Source: Oceanidesulfovibrio marinus (GTDB lineage: Bacteria > Desulfobacterota > Desulfovibrionia > Desulfovibrionales > Desulfovibrionaceae). Taken from it: a DNA stretch of 64,000 bases. The position numbers and the translations under genes are program-made. The stretch is from contig NZ_CP039543.1 in assembly GCF_013085545.1 (NCBI RefSeq), forward strand, positions 2,046,001 through 2,110,000, in the 5' to 3' direction. Below the pieces are notes generated by a model. It did not search any database and was not told the DNA's origin. It saw nothing but the letters and a program-made list of their open reading frames with translations. Positions 36,052 to 44,385 of the stretch are shown here, in pieces (within the stretch, counting starts at the first letter, position 1; the number at the start of each line of letters is the position of its first letter).

Positions 36052-38109
36052 ATGCGTTCCCCCACAAGCCCCCGCACCTGCGCACGCTCCCTCGGTCAAC
36101 GCGGCAGCATCCTCATCCACATCATCATCGGCATCGTCGCGCTCGGCGTTCTGGGCGCGGCCATGAGCCAGCTCTACAGCGAGTCTTCGGTCAACGTCTC
36201 CACGGAGAACCACGCCACGCGCGCCAGGTACATGGCCGAGGGCGGCCTGCGCTATGCACAGGGCGAGCTGGAGGCAGCCGGCGCATCCGAGATCCTGGGG
36301 ACGGTCCAGCGTCTCAACGACACGGGCAACTACACCCTGGGCAACGACTTCTTCAATCTTTCCGTGGGCGGCTGGTCCACCATCTTTGCCGACAGCCCGG
36401 TCTCCACCGGCGACAAGGTAGGCTACTTCTACACAGATCTCGGCTACACGCCGCAATCCTTCTGCGACAATATCCAGGGCAAGGACTCCGCCACCACCAA
36501 CGACCAGATCGTGCTGGTACGCGCTTCCGAGACCAAGCAGGAGTACGACCAGGCGCTCAACGAGATCACCGTGGACAACTGCACGGTAACGGCCGGCGGG
36601 CTCATCCGGCTGGAGCTCTCCGATGCCGTGACCATAGGCAAGGACGAGGCCGCCTTTCTTGGCGTGAAGTATCTGGACAAGGCTAACAAGGACCTCTACG
36701 CGGGCAGCTCCTTCGAGGTCTCATCGGCCGCACGCTTCTTCCCGGAGTTCAATGGCTACCTGTGGGTGAAGGACCAGAACGGCCAGCCCGTCGGCATCTA
36801 CTACGACCGCATCGATTGCCCGGCCACCGGGTATGAGAACTGCGTCGTGCACATCAGCAGGACCTCCGAAGGCATCGACCTGAGCCAGTACGACACGGAC
36901 AGCTATCCTTCGGTGCCGCCGTTCCGCGTCAACAACGGCAAAATCGTGGTGCTCAACTCCGACAAGATGAAGAACTACTTCATCAAGAGCACGGGCTACT
37001 CCGGTCCGGGTTGGACCGCGGCCGAGGCCGTGGCGATCAACGTGGTGCAGAACGCCCCCACACTGGGCTCCTACCCGCACGAGTGGATGAGCTCCGGACT
37101 TTTAGAGGAGTACGGCGTCACGCCCGAGGACTTCCCTTCCGAGGACATGCGCTACGGCAAGTACGAGAACCCCAACCCCAGCGCGCCCAGCTCGTTTTAC
37201 GAGGGCATAGAAGGGCTCGACCGCTATAACCGTTTCGACAACAACGCCCTGCGCGCCGTTGCCCGCTACGGCGGCTCCGACTGGCAGCTCGCCATCATGC
37301 ACGGCGCCGCAGACATCGCGGCGCAGACCACCTTCGCCTGGCAGGACAACGTGGTCGAACCGTTTACCCTGACCTACAACCTCTCGCCGCTCAACGGGTT
37401 CACCATCTCCTGGCAGGTGGGAACCTCCGATGTGCTCACGTATCAGCTGCCCCTGCCCGTGCCGCTTGGCAAGTCCTATGTGGTGGGCAACGTCTACATC
37501 GTCAGCCAGATTCCCTACGGCTCCGGCCCGGCCTCTATCCACCTGACAGACCTTGCCGTGGACAACCTCGTGATCCCGGAGGAGTATTTCGGCGCAGCCG
37601 GCACTGGCGCTGGCAACATGGAAAACACCACGGAAGGCCTTGCCCAGTGGATCGTGTCGCAACGCAACCAGGAATCGGCCTTTGCCAAGGTGACGGGCAA
37701 CATCGCCCTGGATTGGGACGCGGCCAACCCGCCGGCGGACAGCGTGACCGACTACGGCGTGGCCATCTACTTCGATGTCCACGAGATCTCGTACCTGCCC
37801 ACCATAACCAGCATCACGCCGCAGACAGGCACCACGGCCGGCGGCACCAACATCACCACGAACTTCGCGGCCAAGGTCTCACCCAGCGGATCCTACAACG
37901 CCGTGTTCATGGCGCGACCATACCTGAATACGGGCAACCCGGACCGCATCGAGCTCGCCGGCATAAACCTCTCCGTAAACGGCGGCGGGTCGACCATCAC
38001 CGTGGACTCGCCGGCCTGGAACGCCACAGCGCAGCCCGTGAACTTCTGGATATCTGACGAGAACGGCGACCACTCCAACCCGTGGGTCTATCTGTACACG
38101 GCGCCGTAG
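36052..38109 (+). CDS. Very large pilin-like tip protein with IPT/TIG-like C-terminus and His at position 5
   Basis: 685 aa, preceded by AAGGAGGG. The class III-like leader ends in QRG; the mature part starts SILIHIIIGIVALGVLG. Glu5 is replaced by His23, as in GspK/PilX-type tip subunits that lack Glu5. PilX-like helix: ARYMAEGGLRYAQGELEAAG. The rest is an exported beta-rich region of some 600 residues, with a putative beta-sandwich (about 420-515) and an IPT/TIG-like end (TITSITPQTGTTAGGTNITT to WVYLYTAP). Fourth gene of the operon, closed by a strong hairpin. Probably the tip adhesin carried on a three-pilin priming complex (inference). Confidence 0.8.
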   Translation: MRSPTSPRTCARSLGQRGSILIHIIIGIVALGVLGAAMSQLYSESSVNVSTENHATRARYMAEGGLRYAQGELEAAGASEILGTVQRLNDTGNYTLGNDFFNLSVGGWSTIFADSPVSTGDKVGYFYTDLGYTPQSFCDNIQGKDSATTNDQIVLVRASETKQEYDQALNEITVDNCTVTAGGLIRLELSDAVTIGKDEAAFLGVKYLDKANKDLYAGSSFEVSSAARFFPEFNGYLWVKDQNGQPVGIYYDRIDCPATGYENCVVHISRTSEGIDLSQYDTDSYPSVPPFRVNNGKIVVLNSDKMKNYFIKSTGYSGPGWTAAEAVAINVVQNAPTLGSYPHEWMSSGLLEEYGVTPEDFPSEDMRYGKYENPNPSAPSSFYEGIEGLDRYNRFDNNALRAVARYGGSDWQLAIMHGAADIAAQTTFAWQDNVVEPFTLTYNLSPLNGFTISWQVGTSDVLTYQLPLPVPLGKSYVVGNVYIVSQIPYGSGPASIHLTDLAVDNLVIPEEYFGAAGTGAGNMENTTEGLAQWIVSQRNQESAFAKVTGNIALDWDAANPPADSVTDYGVAIYFDVHEISYLPTITSITPQTGTTAGGTNITTNFAAKVSPSGSYNAVFMARPYLNTGNPDRIELAGINLSVNGGGSTITVDSPAWNATAQPVNFWISDENGDHSNPWVYLYTAP

Positions 38110-38463
38110 CACTACGCCCCCCCCGAAAAAGGCCCCCCGATCGCAGGCCTTGTCTGTGGCGGGGGGCCCTATTTATCGCCGGCACGAACGACCTGCCCAC
38201 CTGCGACGTACCTCGATTGAAGCCCACGCCCTTTCCCGGCCGTGTATAAAGAACTGGTGCGTGCTCTCGAAACGCACCGTCACAGGCCGATTGCAGCCGG
38301 ACCGTGGCATACGCATGGCCCTTGCTTCGCACGACGGCCACGGTTTCGCCATGCCCCCCACTCCTCACATAACATCCTTGCATTTTAGGGGAAATATACT
38401 ACACAAGTAGACATGTAGCGGAAGCAAGGCCAACGCCCCCACCTCACGTCCTGGAGTCGCCAT
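38110..38463 (+). other. Intergenic region after pilin operon
   Basis: Holds the terminator at 38131-38168 and then about 295 bases with no gene. An isolated -10-like TATACT lies at 38395-38400 without a good -35. GGAG before the ATG at 38464 is the ribosome site of the next gene. Confidence 0.5.
38131..38168 (+). terminator. Terminator of first pilin operon
   Basis: A nine-base stem GGCCCCCCG / CGGGGGGCC (38131-38139 with 38160-38168) containing a smaller internal hairpin, followed by CTATTTAT. Confidence 0.75.
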
Positions 38464-39396
38464 ATGTCCCGTCCAGTTTTCTCTTTGCGTATCCCTGTTC
38501 CATCCATTGCACAGGCGGCCGTTTCGGTTCTTCTGGCTGTCGGGTTGTGTGTATGGCCCGGCCTGAGCCGCGGCGCCGACACCCTGGGCGAATCGCCCGC
38601 TCCTGCCTGGACCGAGCCCGTCACCGGCATGGAGTTCGCGCTTATCCCTGGCGGCTGCTTCGAGATGGGCCGCGCGCCCGGCGTAACGGAAAAGCTGCTG
38701 GAGGAGGTGGACCAGTGGTTTCTGGACCACCATTACGCGGATGAAGAGCCGCGCAAGGAAGTCTGTGTCGACCCTTTCTGGCTGGCCCGCCGCGAGGTCT
38801 CGCAGGGAGAGTGGGAAAAGGTGACAGGCGACGCCGACAAGGGCTGCACGCAGTCCGGCCTCGGGCCGGACCTGCCGGCAAACTTCATTACCTACGAAGA
38901 GGCCCGGGACTTTGCAGTCAAGCTTTCCGAGATGGAGCAAGAGCATTACGAAGGCAATGCCAGTTCCTTTCGTCTACCGACTGAGGCGGAATGGGAGTTC
39001 GCCTGCCGGGCCGGCCAGGATACGCCGTATTCGACAGGGTGGGAGCTCACACCGGATGATGCGCGATATAGAGTAAGCCGCAAGCCAAGTGGAGGCATCC
39101 AGCGAACTCGCACGGTCGCCCCTGTCGGGAGCTACCCGCCTAATGCCTACGGCGTTTATGACATGCACGGAAACGTGGAGGAATGGACGGCCAGCCTCTA
39201 TACCCCCCACCCGGGAGAGGAGCCGACGTTCGAAACGCGGGATTCCCCCCGAGTCATCAAGGGCGGATCTTTTTTGGCTCCCGCAAGAAATACGCGATGC
39301 GGCGCGAGAAAATGGGCTATCGGTCGCTACGTGAGTTGTCAGTTGGGGATGCGGCTGGTCCGGAATCCCCCCGCCTCCCCGAGTCCCTCACAATAA
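38464..39396 (+). CDS. Secreted SUMF1/FGE-sulfatase-domain protein, not a formylglycine enzyme
   Basis: 310 aa with signal peptide (to about residue 37, cleavage near SRGADT). The SUMF1 fold is clear: TGMEFALIPGGCFEMG, EVSQGEWEKVTG, FRLPTEAEWEFACRAG, YGVYDMHGNVEEWTASLY and VIKGGSFLAPARNTRCGARK, ending in GMRLVRNP. The paired catalytic cysteines of true FGE (CxxxC within a YR-rich motif) are not seen. Related non-FGE members include C-type-lectin-like and pterin- or sulfatase-maturation proteins, but the actual role is unknown. It is isolated between terminators, beside the pilin operons. Confidence 0.82.
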   Translation: MSRPVFSLRIPVPSIAQAAVSVLLAVGLCVWPGLSRGADTLGESPAPAWTEPVTGMEFALIPGGCFEMGRAPGVTEKLLEEVDQWFLDHHYADEEPRKEVCVDPFWLARREVSQGEWEKVTGDADKGCTQSGLGPDLPANFITYEEARDFAVKLSEMEQEHYEGNASSFRLPTEAEWEFACRAGQDTPYSTGWELTPDDARYRVSRKPSGGIQRTRTVAPVGSYPPNAYGVYDMHGNVEEWTASLYTPHPGEEPTFETRDSPRVIKGGSFLAPARNTRCGARKWAIGRYVSCQLGMRLVRNPPASPSPSQ

Positions 39397-39399
39397 AAA

Positions 39400-39428
39400 A
39401 CGGCCGGGATGAGAGCTATCCCGGCCGT
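39400..39428. terminator. Strong bidirectional terminator
   Basis: An eleven-base perfect stem ACGGCCGGGAT / ATCCCGGCCGT, loop GAGAGCT, A-rich on the left and TTTTC on the right. It separates the convergent SUMF1-like gene and the second pilin operon. Confidence 0.85.
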
Positions 39429-39437
39429 TTTCTATTG

Positions 39438-39707
39438 CTAGTAAACGATTATCTTCTGTCGTTTGTTCAGCTGCTCCGGAGTTGGCGTGGCAGATGAATT
39501 GTCGTTCTTTTGTTGGGACAGGCTGGAAGATCCTTTGGAATGCGCTTCCCCTGAAGAGCTCGAAGGCATGGGCCCCAAGTCTGACGATTCCAGGTAGTTC
39601 TTTGTAGTGGTATCGGTATCGGCCGCCTTGGCAATCTTTTCCAAGACAAGGGAGCTCACCAGGAGCGAAGTGGCTATACACACAGTAATAGTTCGCTTGA
39701 ACAACAT
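39438..39707 (-). CDS. Small secreted protein at the end of the lectin-pilin operon
   Basis: 89 aa. GGAGG before the ATG at 39707, 14 bases after the large pilin stop. A signal peptide (MLFKRTITVCIATSLLVSSL, cleavage near AKAAD) is followed by about 60 Ser/Thr/Asn-rich, low-complexity residues that are probably disordered. No family recognised. Its position as the last gene suggests an accessory or secreted factor of the pilus. Confidence 0.65.
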   Translation of the reverse strand: MLFKRTITVCIATSLLVSSLVLEKIAKAADTDTTTKNYLESSDLGPMPSSSSGEAHSKGSSSLSQQKNDNSSATPTPEQLNKRQKIIVY

Positions 39708-39721
39708 GTTGGTTGCCTCCG

Positions 39722-42052
39722 TTAACGATTGCCGGGATAGGCAACTTCATTAATGGTACTATCGTTGGGTCTCTTGAAACGTACTATGAAATGCCCGAAC
39801 GTAGCGATCTGCGTTGATCCACCTGTTGCCTCTGTAAATCCAATAAGTACACGATCATACGCATCGTGTTGGGCTTGCGTCAGGAAAATATCCGTATCGA
39901 TTGCAGGAGGATTCTTCGTTGCGTTCAAATCCCTTCGGGTGTCGGAGAAGAAGGTACCGACGTAGTCAGGGCAATCTTCCTCAATCGTTTCGTCGCTACA
40001 ACGGCGTACCCAGGCACGGATATTGTACTTATACCGCATTTCATCACCGAACGCCGTTGCATTTTGGGCTCTGTCGATCTCGATACGTAATGCATTCCGA
40101 TGATGATACAGTTCATAGTTATCAAAGCCACCACCAGCAGGAGGAGCCTCGTCGAAGTAAGGAACATTATCCATAAACCTGAATATTTGTTCATACAGAT
40201 GCACATAATAGATAGGAGTCCATGTGCCATCTGCACTCCAGTTATGGGTAGACTCATCATATTGGACGTAGTTCCCAGGCCAACTTGAGCTCTTATCGAC
40301 TGCGACATCGACAGCATTGTAGCTGCTGCCATCATCATACTCAAGAACAATCACATAATTATGATTGGGTGCAACCACCATATCACTCGGATATATATCA
40401 GCAAGAGTTTTATATGGTGAATTCAAATCTTGCTTCGGTGAGTATTTAAAATCGCTATGATCAGCATTAAAATAGAACGTCACCAATCGCCATTCCGTGG
40501 TGTCCTCATAGTCTGAATGCAAGTTGGAATCAAAAAAGACCATATCCGTCGCTACACCACGGCTGGTAAAGTCGTTATTCACCTCGCCCGCAGGCAATGC
40601 TGTTGCGCCGAGCACGCCGCCATCCGAGTTATACAGCTTGGCATGCATAGTACCGGTGGGGTGTCCGTGGGGCCGCACATAGAAACTCGCCGCGATGACC
40701 CGCTGGTTCGTATCAAGCCGAGGATCACGCATGCCGGTAAGGTCTTCCAATCTAAAAGCTTGACCTACACGAGTGACACCGCCGTTGTACATACGAACAT
40801 AGTTTGTTGCCCCCCCAGGATATTTATCCTCTGTATACGCGAGCATGGGATCCATCATATGGCTCGTGAAACCATGTGTATTGTCGTCAAAAGTCTGTGC
40901 ACCCTCTGCTGTTGTTGCTGCAAATTCCCTGTAGGCGCACATATATTTCTGGTCGAGACCCCATAAATCCACAGCTAAGTGGTCAACGCCGTTCACCCCA
41001 TGGCCGCCTGGGTCAAAACGACTGCCAGAGTTGGGTCCGCCGGTCATGGCATTGAATGGATAATCGTAATCAGTAGTCCAACGATTACCATCCGATATAT
41101 CGTTGCAGATTTTCGGATGGTAGTTACCCCAGTTGTCAATTTCGAAACCTATCTTTGGCGGCTGAATTCCGTTCATCTCCGGGTCCAAAAATTTCCAACC
41201 ACCATCCTGATACCTGGAGTCACCAGCATACCCGATCAACTCACCATGTGTGGAGTGGCCGCCAACAGAATCCCAGTCGTTGTTTTCGCCATTGAAAAAC
41301 GTCAGCACAAGACCATCTGCATCGTTCTTGTTGTACCAGACAGTCATGAATGCTCGCAGGCCGTAACGGAACTGGCATTCTCCTTCAGTGCAGTTGTTCT
41401 CACCAAAGTTCATGGTGGCGTTTCCTGCATAGGTCATTGCAGCAAACGCACTGTTCTGGTTCGCACCAATTGTAAATCGTCCTTTCTCGTAATCCTTTAC
41501 GATAGGCTCCTTGTTCGGATCTGAAACGACGACCTCGAAGTCATCAAAGTCTTTAAGATCTGTTGAATTGTCGTCATCGTTTGTTGTTCCCTCTTCAAGA
41601 AAGCCTACGTAGTTCGCATCGGCACCAAAAAAACGCGCATGGAGCTTATACCGAGACTCATGCGGTGTGCCCGGCGCAGCGATACCAAGGATTTCTGCCG
41701 TGTTTATATACGGAGGTTCCTGTCCTTCCTTAACATCGAGGAAGCGTATGAGACTGACGACATTTCCAGAGTCATCAGTAAGCTGTATGGTCTTCTCTTC
41801 GAGATCAAAATAGTTCTCATTCCATCCCGAAATATAGTTCAACCCCGAGATAGCAGCATACCGCGCCTGGATCGCATAGCGATCTGCGACTTCGGAGTAA
41901 TTTGAGCTCGTCGTAAGCCCCATAACACCGGCAGCCAGAGCCGAAAGCACCGTAAGCGCTACAACCATGTAGATTAAAGAAAAACCGGCCTGGCTATTCG
42001 CGGAGCTCCAGAACACCATATTCTTTTTCTGTCTCTTCTCTTGATAATACAT
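39722..42052 (-). CDS. Giant pilin-like protein carrying an L-type lectin-like domain
   Basis: 776 aa. The class III-like leader ends in QAG23; mature start FSLIYMVVALTVLSALA. Position 5 is Tyr instead of Glu, typical of tip subunits. A PilX-like helix contains YAIQARYAAISG. From about 193 to 370 a beta-sandwich resembles legume/L-type lectins: GRFTIGANQNSAF, then ADGLVLTFFNG, GELIGYAGD and KIGFEIDNWGN, the latter holding the Glu/Asp/Asn cluster that in lectins coordinates Ca/Mn and sugar. A second beta-rich domain of about 350 residues follows, with no recognised family. Several N-x-S/T sequons. GAGG lies before the ATG at 42052. The likely role is a sugar-binding tip adhesin (inference). 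Confidence 0.72.
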   Translation of the reverse strand: MYYQEKRQKKNMVFWSSANSQAGFSLIYMVVALTVLSALAAGVMGLTTSSNYSEVADRYAIQARYAAISGLNYISGWNENYFDLEEKTIQLTDDSGNVVSLIRFLDVKEGQEPPYINTAEILGIAAPGTPHESRYKLHARFFGADANYVGFLEEGTTNDDDNSTDLKDFDDFEVVVSDPNKEPIVKDYEKGRFTIGANQNSAFAAMTYAGNATMNFGENNCTEGECQFRYGLRAFMTVWYNKNDADGLVLTFFNGENNDWDSVGGHSTHGELIGYAGDSRYQDGGWKFLDPEMNGIQPPKIGFEIDNWGNYHPKICNDISDGNRWTTDYDYPFNAMTGGPNSGSRFDPGGHGVNGVDHLAVDLWGLDQKYMCAYREFAATTAEGAQTFDDNTHGFTSHMMDPMLAYTEDKYPGGATNYVRMYNGGVTRVGQAFRLEDLTGMRDPRLDTNQRVIAASFYVRPHGHPTGTMHAKLYNSDGGVLGATALPAGEVNNDFTSRGVATDMVFFDSNLHSDYEDTTEWRLVTFYFNADHSDFKYSPKQDLNSPYKTLADIYPSDMVVAPNHNYVIVLEYDDGSSYNAVDVAVDKSSSWPGNYVQYDESTHNWSADGTWTPIYYVHLYEQIFRFMDNVPYFDEAPPAGGGFDNYELYHHRNALRIEIDRAQNATAFGDEMRYKYNIRAWVRRCSDETIEEDCPDYVGTFFSDTRRDLNATKNPPAIDTDIFLTQAQHDAYDRVLIGFTEATGGSTQIATFGHFIVRFKRPNDSTINEVAYPGNR

Positions 42053-42098
42053 GCATGACCTCGCTTTCTAGACCGTACGCACTCCGAAAAATAGCCGA

Positions 42099-42656
42099 CT
42101 AGAATCTATTCTCAGACTTATACACCACTGGGAAAATTCTATCGGTAAAAGTGACGGTATTCCCTGCAGCGTTCCTTAAACCGAGAGTTACTTCAATTAA
42201 ATCTGTAGTGTTCGGCATGAACGTGGATGATGCTGTCCCACCTTGATCATCGTAAAATGCCACAGAAAAAGTATCCACATCATCCACCAAGGTATTGCCA
42301 TCCCAAGTCAGGACTTTGGCACTGCTATCGTAACCAATCGTGTGTGTTCCCGTAGCATTCGAAAGTGGGTCGAAGACGGGGGTATACGTAATCGATGTGG
42401 AGTTGGATGCCGATATCTGAGTCATATGCATCAACTCCACGCTCAACCTAGTCAGCGCAACTTGTGCCTTTTGTGCCAATTCAGCGTTGCTCGCAGCCAA
42501 GGTATAGCCACGAAGCGCCTGGGAAAAGCCAACGGCACCGATCGCACCGATCAACCCCAGAATGACCATGGTCGCGATGAGCTCGATCATCGTAAAGCCC
42601 TTAGCCCCTGGAGAATAGCTCTGCATATTCATAATCACACCTGACTCCAGTCTCAC
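42099..42656 (-). CDS. Minor pseudopilin, PilW/GspJ-like, of lectin-pilin operon
   Basis: 185 aa from a GTG at 42656 that overlaps the previous stop (GTGA); an ATG at 42632 would give a shorter 12-residue leader. Mature start FTMIELIATMVILG with Glu5 intact. It has a PilW-like domain with a VTFTDRIFPVVYKSENRF end. Third pilin of the operon; 46 bases separate it from the lectin gene. Confidence 0.82.
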   Translation of the reverse strand: MRLESGVIMNMQSYSPGAKGFTMIELIATMVILGLIGAIGAVGFSQALRGYTLAASNAELAQKAQVALTRLSVELMHMTQISASNSTSITYTPVFDPLSNATGTHTIGYDSSAKVLTWDGNTLVDDVDTFSVAFYDDQGGTASSTFMPNTTDLIEVTLGLRNAAGNTVTFTDRIFPVVYKSENRF

Positions 42657-43192
42657 TGAATTTGGGTGTTTCGAACCTTGTTCTGTGTATAAATGTCTTG
42701 CCCGAGGTAGAGAACCAACTTCAGACCTGATTTAGCCTCGACAACCACTCGTACAACCTTTTTATCACTAGGAAATTCTGTATAGTATGGGCTTGCCTCT
42801 GTTGGTTCGACAGTAACATAGTCTGCGCTGAGATTTTTAATAGCGTCTTTACCATCCAGACTATTCCAATTTGCGTCCAGCCAGTTCGCAAAATCAGGCA
42901 TGGGGCCCACTGTACCATTAGAGAAATCATCTGATCGCAAAGGTTGCAGTCCAATCGTCGTGTTGAAACCATAGTATCCATTATTCGAGTCGTAGAATAC
43001 TTCCATTGCATTATCCAAAAAAGCCTGCAGCTCTTGGTTCTTCTCTACCCTTTTCATCGGAGTGTCGCTTGTTAAAATACCTGAATAAAAGAATGGCAGT
43101 ATAAGTGCTCCCACAAAGCCGACTAAAACCAATGTCAAAATCAACTCGATGAGGGTAAAGCCCCTGTGGTGTATAGTGTCGTTCATGCTCAT
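42653..43192 (-). CDS. Minor pseudopilin of lectin-pilin operon
   Basis: 179 aa. Leader MSMNDTIHHRG, then FTLIELILTLVLVG (Glu5 intact). The start overlaps the previous TGA (ATGA at 43192-43189). The C-domain ends in a LVLYLGQDIYTQNK region. It occupies the second slot, like the gene at 35074 in the first operon, though it is longer. Confidence 0.82.
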   Translation of the reverse strand: MSMNDTIHHRGFTLIELILTLVLVGFVGALILPFFYSGILTSDTPMKRVEKNQELQAFLDNAMEVFYDSNNGYYGFNTTIGLQPLRSDDFSNGTVGPMPDFANWLDANWNSLDGKDAIKNLSADYVTVEPTEASPYYTEFPSDKKVVRVVVEAKSGLKLVLYLGQDIYTQNKVRNTQIQ

Positions 43193-43683
43193 TTGATAAA
43201 TCCTGTCTGCTGCGTAATAATGATGGGTTTAACAGAGCCATGTTCGCCACTTACCGTAGGCGTGATTGTCGTATCTGTCGTCAATGGAGTTTCTGAAGGA
43301 CCTACAGGTCGACCCCGGTCATCAAATTCGATGCGGCCTGGGGTCACTGAAAGCGCAGTGGATTGAAAATCATACGTTGCGGAATCTTCACCCGGCAGAT
43401 TGACCATCGCCGACGTGGTGCCGTTACGCTCCAAGGTATAGGACTTGCCGCTACCAGCTATATTCAGACCCCACGTTCCATCGTCGCCCATGGCCCTGAG
43501 CTGGGCGAACCGTATATGAGCACGAAGGACGTTCATATCATTGAGCATCTTAGAATCTTCCGAATCCGCTTTTGGTATTACGAACGCGGCAAGGATACCG
43601 AGAATCAGAAGCGTTGCGATGAGCTCCACGGCCGTGAAGCCGGCGCTCCGGTCGCGTTTAACTAATTTGGAAAGTGGATTCAT
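43189..43683 (-). CDS. Minor pseudopilin, GspH/FimT type, of lectin-pilin operon
   Basis: 164 aa from the ATG at 43683, which overlaps the stop of the upstream membrane protein (ATGA). Leader ends in RSAG, then FTAVELIATLLILG (Glu5 intact). FimT/GspH-like: NVLRAHIRFAQLRAMGDDG, then GRIEFDDRGRP. Its first pilin position and FimT features match the gene at 34610, so both operons use the same gene order. Confidence 0.86.
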   Translation of the reverse strand: MNPLSKLVKRDRSAGFTAVELIATLLILGILAAFVIPKADSEDSKMLNDMNVLRAHIRFAQLRAMGDDGTWGLNIAGSGKSYTLERNGTTSAMVNLPGEDSATYDFQSTALSVTPGRIEFDDRGRPVGPSETPLTTDTTITPTVSGEHGSVKPIIITQQTGFIK

Positions 43684-44330
43684 GCCTGCCTGCCCCCTTC
43701 CGTGCATTTGAGAAGGACGGCCCCCAGAAAGAGGCCGATGATAAGTCCGCTGCCTACCAGGCTGATGGTCGCCAGGAGCATGGCGGAGATGCGCATGGTG
43801 CCGAGAATGGCCGTGCCGTTGACCACCACCAGCAACAAGTAGGCCAGGGTAACCACCTGCGCGGCGCGGTAGGCTCGCGGCCCCAGCTTGCGCAAGAGAA
43901 CGCCTGCCGCGAGGAAGCCCACCCCGGCAATGTAGGCCAGGACAGGCTGAAGCATCACCCACTCCGGCAGCAGCGAGGGCCTGAACGGCACATGCGTCAG
44001 ACCGGTGCGGATGATCAGCCCGTAGACAAGGTGGAACAGCCCGGCGACCAGGAATATGGACGAGCAGCTGCTCGACCGGGTGATGCCGCGCACCAAGTGG
44101 GACAAAACGCGGTCCGAGTCGAAGAACGCGTACACCGAACCGAGCATCCGGCCCGAGGCGCAGGAACGCGCGCACGGCAGCTGGTCCATGACCCGGCCTG
44201 TCAACGTCTCGTCAGGGCGCGGCGCTTCCTTGGAAAGAAGCTGCGTCATCTCCCCGGCGAAATCGTCAAGGCCATCCAGCTCCTCGATGCGCATGTCCAG
44301 GGTCTCGTCGTTGTTGGAATCGTGCTTCAT
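43680..44330 (-). CDS. Four-TM membrane protein, putative anti-sigma factor
   Basis: 216 aa from the ATG at 44330. An N-terminal cytoplasmic part (about 1-85) has an acidic helix (RIEELDGLDDFAGEMTQLL) and a CARSC motif. Four membrane helices follow (about 92-110, 125-147, 155-176 and 183-208), ending in a short tail. It lies 55 bases after the ECF sigma gene and its stop overlaps the first pilin start. ECF sigma genes are usually followed by a membrane anti-sigma; the standard zinc anti-sigma HxxxCxxC motif is absent, so the assignment rests on position and topology. Confidence 0.6.
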   Translation of the reverse strand: MKHDSNNDETLDMRIEELDGLDDFAGEMTQLLSKEAPRPDETLTGRVMDQLPCARSCASGRMLGSVYAFFDSDRVLSHLVRGITRSSSCSSIFLVAGLFHLVYGLIIRTGLTHVPFRPSLLPEWVMLQPVLAYIAGVGFLAAGVLLRKLGPRAYRAAQVVTLAYLLLVVVNGTAILGTMRISAMLLATISLVGSGLIIGLFLGAVLLKCTEGGRQA

Positions 44331-44385
44331 GATACGGCGCCTGTCGTCTCCATGGTATGGTTGAGCCGCGCACAACGCGGCAGCG

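Noticed and set aside
38464-39396. Formylglycine-generating enzyme for sulfatase activation
   Set aside because: The fold is SUMF1-like, but the catalytic cysteine pair of FGE is missing and no sulfatase gene is nearby.
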